Notes under the pieces: generated by a model
Seen by the model: the letters and a program-made list of their open reading frames with translations, nothing else
Database searches by the model: none
What the model was told of the DNA's origin: nothing
Shown: piece after piece, positions 6,742 to 11,782 of the stretch
Numbering within the stretch: the stretch's first letter is position 1
Layout of the letters: every line of letters starts with the position of its first letter
Translations under genes and position numbers: made by a program
Origin: JBBDRX01 sp040905245
GTDB lineage: Bacteria > Bacteroidota > Rhodothermia > Balneolales > Balneolaceae
NCBI GenBank assembly: GCA_040905245.1
Contig: JBBDRX010000011.1
Span: 1-11,782 of the forward strand
Direction: 5' to 3'
DNA length: 11,782 bases

Positions 6742-8631
6742 TCAGTTCTTTAAATAGATCGTCAATACAGCAATATCACTGGCAGAAACCCCACTGATAC
6801 GACTGGCTTGCCCAATCGTTTCTGGTTGAATTTTCATCAGCTTTTGAGCGCCTTCTGTGGATAAACTTTGAATGTTCTCGTACTGTACTGAATCCGGGAT
6901 AGCCGAATTCTCCTGCCTGCTGATCTCCTTCACCATTTCAAACTCTTTTTCAATATATCCTGCATACTTGATCTGAATCTCCACCTGCTCCTTAACTTTT
7001 CGGTCCGATGTGATCCCATTGACTTTATCCCGAAGCTCTTGGTCCGCCTCCAAAAGATGGTGTAAATGAACTTCCGGTCGTGGTATCAAACTTTTGGCCT
7101 TTACAGGCTGGGAGAGAGTGGAAGTTTTCAACTGCTCAAGCATTGGATCCATCTGTTCGGGCCGAACCGTATAGGATTCGAGAAGTGATGAAAGCCGATC
7201 AATTTCGTCACGCTTTTTATGAAAACGCTCAATTCGTTCTGTTGTAACAAGACCGATCTCCTCTCCTTTTTCTGTAAGTCGCAGATCCGCATTATCCTGT
7301 CGGAGCAGAATTCTGTGTTCTGCTCTGGACGTAAACATCCGATAGGGTTCCTCTGTCCCTTTGTTGATCAAGTCATCAATCAAAACCCCGATATACGCTT
7401 CAGATCGACCCAATACAAGTGGCTCCTTCTCGTCCACAGATCGTGCTGCATTGATTCCAGCCATAAGGCCCTGGCAAGCAGCTTCCTCATAACCAGTTGT
7501 ACCATTGATTTGCCCTGCAAAAAAGAGTCCGTTGATTTTCTTTGTTTCCATACTTCTCTGAATCTGATATGGCGGGAAGTAATCGTACTCAATTGCATAA
7601 CCAGGCCGTATCATCACTACCTCTTCAAATCCTGGGATGCTCCGCATCCCGTTATACTGCACTTCTTCTGGTAAAGAGGTAGAGAAGCCATTCAAATACA
7701 TTTCATAGGTAGTCCATCCCTCAGGTTCCAGAAACAGTTGATGGGAATCCTTGTCAGAAAAACGGTTAATCTTATCCTCGATACTGGGACAGTACCTTGG
7801 GCCCACGGATTTAATACGGCCATTAAACATCGGGCTTCGATCGAACCCGGTCTTAAGAGTATCATGAACCTGGTGATTAGTATAGCCAATCCAGCAGGTC
7901 AGCTGTTCGTCAACCGAGGGAAGGTGATTCGTCATAAAAGAAAAAGGCGACGGATCTTCATCTCCATATTGAATTTCCAGTTGGTCGTAATCGATCGAAC
8001 GTCCATCCACTCTTGGAGGGGTTCCTGTCTTCAACCTGCCAACTTCCAGGCCTCGCTTTTCCAGAGCTGCTGAAATACCTACAGAAGCTCGCTCTCCGGA
8101 CCGTCCACCTCCAAATTGAGTTTCTCCGATATGAATCGTTCCATTGCCGAATGTGCCTGTTGTCAACACAACAGTTTCTGACAGAAACGTTTGTCCTGTT
8201 TGTGTGACAACCCCTCTGACTCTGTCCTGTTTATCATCGAACACCAAATCTACTACATGATCTTGCCTTAACGTAAGATTCTCTTTTTCTTCAAGCATTT
8301 CACGCATTTTGGCACTGTATAACAGACGATCACTTTGACAGCGAGGGCTCCACATTGCCGGCCCTTTACTCAGATTCAGCATACGAAACTGTACTCCTGT
8401 TGCATCACTGACTTTCCCACTTAGTCCGCCAAGTGCGTCAATCTCCCTGACTAACTGCCCCTTTGCCACGCCACCCATTGCCGGGTTGCAGGACATTTTG
8501 GCAATCGCCTCAAGATTCATCGTAATCAGGAGTGTTTTTGCCCCCATTTGCGAGGCTGCTCCTGCAGCCTCACTGCCTGCATGGCCAGCTCCGACGACAA
8601 TTACATCGTATTTGGGGAATATAGATTTCAT
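6742..8631 (-). CDS. mnmG: tRNA uridine-5-carboxymethylaminomethyl modification enzyme MnmG (GidA)
   Basis: MnmG is the FAD-dependent partner of MnmE. Together they place carboxymethylaminomethyl or aminomethyl groups on C5 of wobble uridine 34 in several tRNAs. The 629-residue length is standard. Visible signatures include the N-terminal dinucleotide fold GAGHAGSEAA (14-23), the first catalytic cysteine C48 in MSCNPAMGG, the family signature GPAMWSPRCQSDR (90-102) and GGGRSGERAS (174-183). Also present are RLKTGTPPRVDGRSID (199-214), the second catalytic cysteine C281 in GPRYCPSIEDKI, the FAD-binding GQINGTTGYEEAACQG (373-388), and YRMFTSRAEHRILLRQDNADLRL (430-452) in parts. The C-terminal helical domain that contacts MnmE and tRNA is complete. 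It is the first gene of the operon with rsmG one base downstream. An A-rich stretch without Shine-Dalgarno sequence precedes the ATG. A near-origin position for mnmG-rsmG is common in bacteria. Confidence 0.98.
   Translation of the reverse strand: MKSIFPKYDVIVVGAGHAGSEAAGAASQMGAKTLLITMNLEAIAKMSCNPAMGGVAKGQLVREIDALGGLSGKVSDATGVQFRMLNLSKGPAMWSPRCQSDRLLYSAKMREMLEEKENLTLRQDHVVDLVFDDKQDRVRGVVTQTGQTFLSETVVLTTGTFGNGTIHIGETQFGGGRSGERASVGISAALEKRGLEVGRLKTGTPPRVDGRSIDYDQLEIQYGDEDPSPFSFMTNHLPSVDEQLTCWIGYTNHQVHDTLKTGFDRSPMFNGRIKSVGPRYCPSIEDKINRFSDKDSHQLFLEPEGWTTYEMYLNGFSTSLPEEVQYNGMRSIPGFEEVVMIRPGYAIEYDYFPPYQIQRSMETKKINGLFFAGQINGTTGYEEAACQGLMAGINAARSVDEKEPLVLGRSEAYIGVLIDDLINKGTEEPYRMFTSRAEHRILLRQDNADLRLTEKGEEIGLVTTERIERFHKKRDEIDRLSSLLESYTVRPEQMDPMLEQLKTSTLSQPVKAKSLIPRPEVHLHHLLEADQELRDKVNGITSDRKVKEQVEIQIKYAGYIEKEFEMVKEISRQENSAIPDSVQYENIQSLSTEGAQKLMKIQPETIGQASRISGVSASDIAVLTIYLKN
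6856..6864 (-). other. Perfect DnaA box in mnmG
   Basis: The minus strand reads TTATCCACA, the strict consensus DnaA box, inside the 3' part of mnmG (coding for part of LSTEG). About 0.1 strict matches would be expected by chance in this window. No cluster of boxes surrounds it, so this is not an origin by itself. It could serve as a DnaA-titrating or regulatory site, or be fortuitous. Confidence 0.4.
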
Positions 8632-8840
8632 CTTATTGTTTTTTATTGACTTATAAAATATTTATAGCTGTATTAACGATCTGGTCAGGGCTTCCCTCTA
8701 AAATAGAGAACACCGTCTTTCTTAACTGGATTCCTTATAAACAATATCTATCTTCACTGCTACTGCTGATAAATTCGTTCGTCCGAACCAGTAAAAATAC
8801 GGTTTTTGCAAAAGAAACGATAAAGTGAAACAGATCCTGA
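8632..8840. other. Divergent spacer between mnmG and the SDR gene
   Basis: This 209-bp AT-rich space should hold promoters for both flanking genes. The first 40 bp next to mnmG are almost purely A/T. Nearer the SDR start are two small perfect dyads: GTTCG-TC-CGAAC (8777-8788) and TTTTGCAAAA (8804-8813), 64 and 37 bp before the ATG respectively. A 5-bp dyad CTCTA-AAA-TAGAG is at 8696-8708. I could not find a convincing TTG/TAnnTTTG promoter pair in either direction, and there are no DnaA boxes. A 60-codon open frame on the plus strand here has no protein-like character and is not called as a gene. Confidence 0.4.
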
Positions 8841-9442
8841 ATGTCACATCTAAATTCTCCATTTCGTCTTGATCACAAAACGGCACTCATTACCGGAGGT
8901 TCGAAAGGGATCGGCTTTGGAATTGCAAAATCGATGATACAGTCTGGAGCACGTGTTGTCATCACGGGGCGTAAAGAGGCCACGCTCAGGAAAGCAGCGG
9001 TCGAACTCGGGTCTGATACTGCATTCCGAGTTCATGACGTGACCGACTTTTCCCATACAGAACAGATGGTACAAGAATTAATGGAACAGATAGGTTCCAT
9101 AGATATTCTGGTAAACAATGCAGGTAATCATCTAAAAAAACCGGCACTTGATACGACTGATGATGAGTTCAACAGAATTATTCAGACACACCTGTCTGGC
9201 TCCTTCTCTCTGAGCCGTTCGGTTGCAGCGCACATGAAAAAGAATGGCGGGGGATCCATCCTTTTTATTGCCTCCATGGCATCTTATCTGGCCATACCGA
9301 AAGTAGTCGCCTATTCAGCTGCAAAAAGTGGGGTTCTTGGGCTCGTCCGGGGGCTGTCTTCCGAGCTTACCGGTTTTGGTATTCGTGTAAACGCTATTGC
9401 CCCGGGTTTCATCGAATCAGATATGCTGCGTAATGCAATCGA
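8841..9442 (+). CDS. Short-chain dehydrogenase/reductase (gluconate 5-dehydrogenase/FabG-like), truncated by assembly gap
   Basis: This is a classical SDR oxidoreductase with a Rossmann fold, probably cytosolic. Two hundred codons are visible before the N block; about 50 more are expected for a normal length near 250. The cofactor loop is TGGSKGIG (18-25), NNAG is at 92-95, the catalytic serine is S145 and the active-site pair is Y158 and K162 (YSAAK), with normal S-to-Y spacing of 13. R44 after the second strand (ITGRKE) favours NADP(H). The helix position that usually carries the catalytic Asn has H117 (THLSG). APGFIESDM (187-195) fits the region that follows the active site. The overall look is nearest to the gluconate 5-dehydrogenase/3-oxoacyl-ACP reductase group, but the substrate cannot be given. 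It is divergent from mnmG and converges on the enolase-family gene across the gap. The true stop codon is not in the window. Confidence 0.88.
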
Positions 9443-9542
9443 NNNNNNNNNNNNNNNNNNNNNNNNNNNNNNNNNNNNNNNNNNNNNNNNNNNNNNNNNN
9501 NNNNNNNNNNNNNNNNNNNNNNNNNNNNNNNNNNNNNNNNNN
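9443..9542. other. Assembly gap (100 N)
   Basis: Exactly 100 undetermined bases separate two contigs. The round number suggests a placeholder for unknown length. Both flanking genes run into it from opposite sides and lack their C-termini, so any protein reading carried across the Ns is artificial. Confidence 0.98.
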
Positions 9543-10537
9543 TCTACCCAGTCGAAACTTTCCGCTCCATAGGCATTCGGAATTGTGGTCAGAAGTGGAA
9601 CGTCATATTCTTTGTAGTAATGCGGCAGTACGGGCAGGTGGTAGGCAGCCGCAAGATTTGCAGAAGCTCTCCATGCTTCCACACTGCCAAGCCTGAGAAG
9701 ATCCGGTTGCCACAAATCGATGGCACTTCGTGAGATCAACTCTTTAAGCGCCGTGAGATCAAACTCCCTTTCTCCCATGGCAATTGAGACATCACTTCTG
9801 GAGCGAAGAGTTCGGTACCCGTCATAATCGGTATTCGACACAGGCTCTTCAAACCAGCTAATTCGTAAATCACGGACCGCATTAACCAGTTGTGTTGCCG
9901 AGGCAACAGACATGCCCTGATTGGCATCCATCATAATATTAAGAGAATCTCCAACCGACTCTCTAACCTTCACAAGCCTTTCAATATCCTGTTCCATGTC
10001 GGGAGAGCCAACTTTAATCTTGACCGATCTGAAACCTCGTTCCCGATACTCTGTGACCTCTTCAATTAACTCTTCAATGCTGTAGGATAGCCATCCTCCA
10101 CTGCCATACAGGGGAATACGCTTGCGATAAGTGCCGAACATCCTGGCCACCGGGATTTCAAGTGTTCGTGCCCATGCATCCCACATGGCAATATTCACAG
10201 AACCCAATGCCCAACGGTTAATACCAGTATTCCCAAAATATTCGCTTTCGTTCTCCGCGCTCTCCAGAAATTTTCCCGTATCCGAGGCATGAAATCCGAT
10301 CGCCAGCTCAGTGAGATCTTTTAACGCTCCCGCAATAGCACCGGGCGAGTAGTCAAAGGAGAGCAGGTAGGATTCACCGGTCACGCCATTGTCCAGATGG
10401 AGGCGCGTTACCACAAAGGAGATCTCATCTATTTTATGTGTACTGTCGGCAACGGGCCTCGACAACGGAGACTTTGCCCTGAAACATTCAATCTCACGTA
10501 TTCTGGTATTGAAACGATGGTCTACGGTTTGGGCCAT
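9543..10537 (-). CDS. Mandelate racemase-subgroup enolase superfamily enzyme, 3' end lost in gap
   Basis: This is a Mg2+-dependent enzyme that abstracts a proton alpha to a carboxylate, giving racemisation, epimerisation or dehydration. The 331 visible residues cover the capping domain (1-135, with GVTGESYLL at 51-59) and nearly all of the barrel. K173 and K175 form the KxK motif. D204 (DANQG), E230 (WFEEP) and E256 (MGERE) are the metal ligands. D279 and H306 form the Asp-His dyad, and E326 is the final acid. The spacings between these residues are the same as in Pseudomonas mandelate racemase (K164, K166, D195, E221, E247, D270, H297, E317). The His on the late strand argues against a dipeptide epimerase, which uses Lys there. 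Substrate is unknown. It has no signal peptide. It starts 21 bp after the M19 peptidase gene, in the same operon. About 50 C-terminal residues are missing. Confidence 0.9.
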
Positions 10538-10558
10538 GGAAACTCAAAATAAATGGTT

Positions 10559-11749
10559 CTATGCAGTGTGGTTCTCTTGCCAGACCCTCAGAAAATTCTC
10601 TCCCCAGATCTGTCTGATTTCAGATTCAGAAAATCCGAAATCCATCAAAGCTCTTGTCACCTGGGCGAGTTCAGACAGTTCAGGTACTACAACGGACATT
10701 GTTCCAACACCATCAAAGTCCGTTCCGATACCTGCATGTTCCACACCGACTATATCTGCTACGTGTGCAATATGTTCTGCCAGTGTCTCCAGAGTTGCTT
10801 CTGCGGGATCCTCCTTCAGAAACTGACTCACAAAACAGACGCCCATCGCACCGCCATTGTCTGCAAGAGCCCTGATCTGATCGTCTGTCAGACAGCGAAA
10901 ATGATTGCAACGAGAAAATACAGCCGTATGGGATACAATGGTCGGTTTCGATGTTCGCTCCAACACATCAAAATAGGCCCTGTCATTAATATGCGTCAGA
11001 TCCGTGACAATACCGAGTTCGTTATTCAGTCCCAGGATCTCCTCCCCGAATTGCGTCAGGCCAATCGCATTACGAAGCTCTGCTGCACGTTCTTGTGGCG
11101 TACAAAGCCGATATGGACTTCTGGATCCCTGCAATTGGGTCGGGCCGCTTCTCATTCGTCTGTACAGCGGATTGGAAACCTGTTCAAACTTCGGGTCCGG
11201 GCCCCCTTCCCCGTGTGTAAGTGCCACCATACGGACTCCGTTTCTGTGAAGCATCCGTAAAATATCGGGTTGGCCATGAATCCATTTGGCAATTCCCTCG
11301 ATCGCCATCATAACAGCAACTCTGTCGGAGTTTTGAGCTTCCCGGATATCCCCGGGCTCCAACGCCAACAGAAGTTTGTCGGGATGGTCCTGAATCATCG
11401 AAAGGGTCTGCTCCATGGTTACCCAGACATTGGCAATCCTTCCGTTCCCGATAATAAACGCAGCCGTATCGTAGCCGACCTCACTCATTCTCAGGTAATC
11501 GGTCTGATAGTGCTTGTTGTACTCCATCATTGTGGAGACATCCATCCCCCGTGCCACCCGTTCGACAGGCGTATCATTGTGACCGTCAAATATCAGGCAT
11601 CTGTCATGGATCTCTCTGGCCTCCTGAAGCCTGTCCTGCTCTCGGATGGTCCCTAAATTCCGCAGAAATGCCGGTGGCGTCTGGCTGGCAAGAATTCCTC
11701 CGATCCCGCCCAGAGCCACTTTCCCCAAAAAATCACGTCGTGTAGTCAT
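10559..11749 (-). CDS. Tat-exported M19 family membrane-type dipeptidase
   Basis: This is a zinc metallopeptidase of the renal dipeptidase family (M19, amidohydrolase fold), 396 residues. Such enzymes cleave dipeptides, often with a D-residue at the C-terminal side. The N-terminus MTTRRDFLGKVALGGIGG carries a twin-arginine motif (RRDFL) and a hydrophobic stretch, so export by Tat to the periplasm, perhaps membrane-anchored, is likely. Metal and active-site residues all align with the human enzyme: H57 and D59 (DGHNDTP), bridging E151 (AIEG), H253 (DLTHIND), H274 (SHTA), R285 and D344 (GTDFDG), with the same 11-residue H-to-R step. GENFLRVW (383-390) is the family's closing motif. A good Shine-Dalgarno-like GGAGAGG lies just before the start (11760-11754). 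It is the first visible gene of the operon with the racemase-like gene. Confidence 0.93.
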   Translation of the reverse strand: MTTRRDFLGKVALGGIGGILASQTPPAFLRNLGTIREQDRLQEAREIHDRCLIFDGHNDTPVERVARGMDVSTMMEYNKHYQTDYLRMSEVGYDTAAFIIGNGRIANVWVTMEQTLSMIQDHPDKLLLALEPGDIREAQNSDRVAVMMAIEGIAKWIHGQPDILRMLHRNGVRMVALTHGEGGPDPKFEQVSNPLYRRMRSGPTQLQGSRSPYRLCTPQERAAELRNAIGLTQFGEEILGLNNELGIVTDLTHINDRAYFDVLERTSKPTIVSHTAVFSRCNHFRCLTDDQIRALADNGGAMGVCFVSQFLKEDPAEATLETLAEHIAHVADIVGVEHAGIGTDFDGVGTMSVVVPELSELAQVTRALMDFGFSESEIRQIWGENFLRVWQENHTA

Positions 11750-11753
11750 GGAA

Positions 11754-11760
11754 CCTCTCC
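11754..11760 (-). promoter_or_regulatory. Shine-Dalgarno-like site of the M19 dipeptidase
   Basis: On the minus strand GGAGAGG is followed by TTCC and the ATG at 11749. It supports this start codon. It stands out because none of the other genes in the window shows a comparable site. Confidence 0.6.
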
Positions 11761-11782
11761 ATCTGGCTTGATTTAAATTACA

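Noticed and set aside
8646..8828. A 60-codon plus-strand open frame upstream of the SDR gene
   Set aside because: It has no recognisable domain, lies in AT-rich promoter space and shows no start signal; chance open frame.
8632..8840. Replication origin in the AT-rich spacer beside mnmG
   Set aside because: mnmG neighbours oriC in some bacteria, but this spacer has no DnaA boxes and is short. The parS sites suggest origin proximity, not that this is the origin.
9311..9572. Protein tails continuing through the N block for the SDR and enolase genes
   Set aside because: The residues after the Ns are antisense readings of the opposite gene, created by joining across the gap.

Overview
The window looks like a chromosomal core region, probably near the replication origin, from a Bacteroidota or Rhodothermota-type bacterium. 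The Balneolales are my best guess, and this is an inference. The reasons are a 647-residue GyrB without the long enterobacterial insert, a compact 821-residue GyrA, almost no Shine-Dalgarno sequences before the genes, and a promoter before rpmB that fits the Bacteroidota form TTG-N20-TAnnTTTG. GC content is moderate.

Layout from left to right: (1) 1-217, the start of rpmB (ribosomal protein L28) on the minus strand, cut by the window edge. (2) 218-488, a divergent control region. (3) 489-4944, gyrB and gyrA on the plus strand, 46 bp apart, encoding both subunits of DNA gyrase. (4) 4945-5104, a convergent spacer with a small hairpin. (5) 5105-8631, a tight minus-strand operon mnmG - rsmG - WYL-type regulator. 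It covers tRNA wobble-uridine modification, 16S rRNA m7G methylation and a DNA-binding regulator. (6) 8632-8840, a divergent spacer. (7) 8841-9442, the first 200 codons of an SDR oxidoreductase, cut by a gap. (8) 9443-9542, a block of exactly 100 N. (9) 9543-11749, a minus-strand pair: a Tat-exported M19 (renal-dipeptidase type) metallopeptidase, then a mandelate-racemase-type enolase superfamily enzyme that lacks its C-terminus because of the gap.

The most striking element is not a gene. Two exact copies of the ParB-binding site parS (TGTTTCACGTGAAACA) lie inside the rsmG coding sequence, with centres 120 bp apart. One is embedded in a 28-bp perfect palindrome. Both are read in the same codon phase, so the methyltransferase carries the hexapeptide VSRETL twice. 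This suggests that the mnmG-rsmG locus is part of the chromosome's ParB loading zone, although parA and parB themselves do not follow rsmG as they do in many bacteria.

I found no tRNA or rRNA gene, CRISPR array, insertion sequence or prophage. Apart from the parS arrangement and the possible M19 dipeptidase/racemase pathway, the genes are ordinary housekeeping genes.
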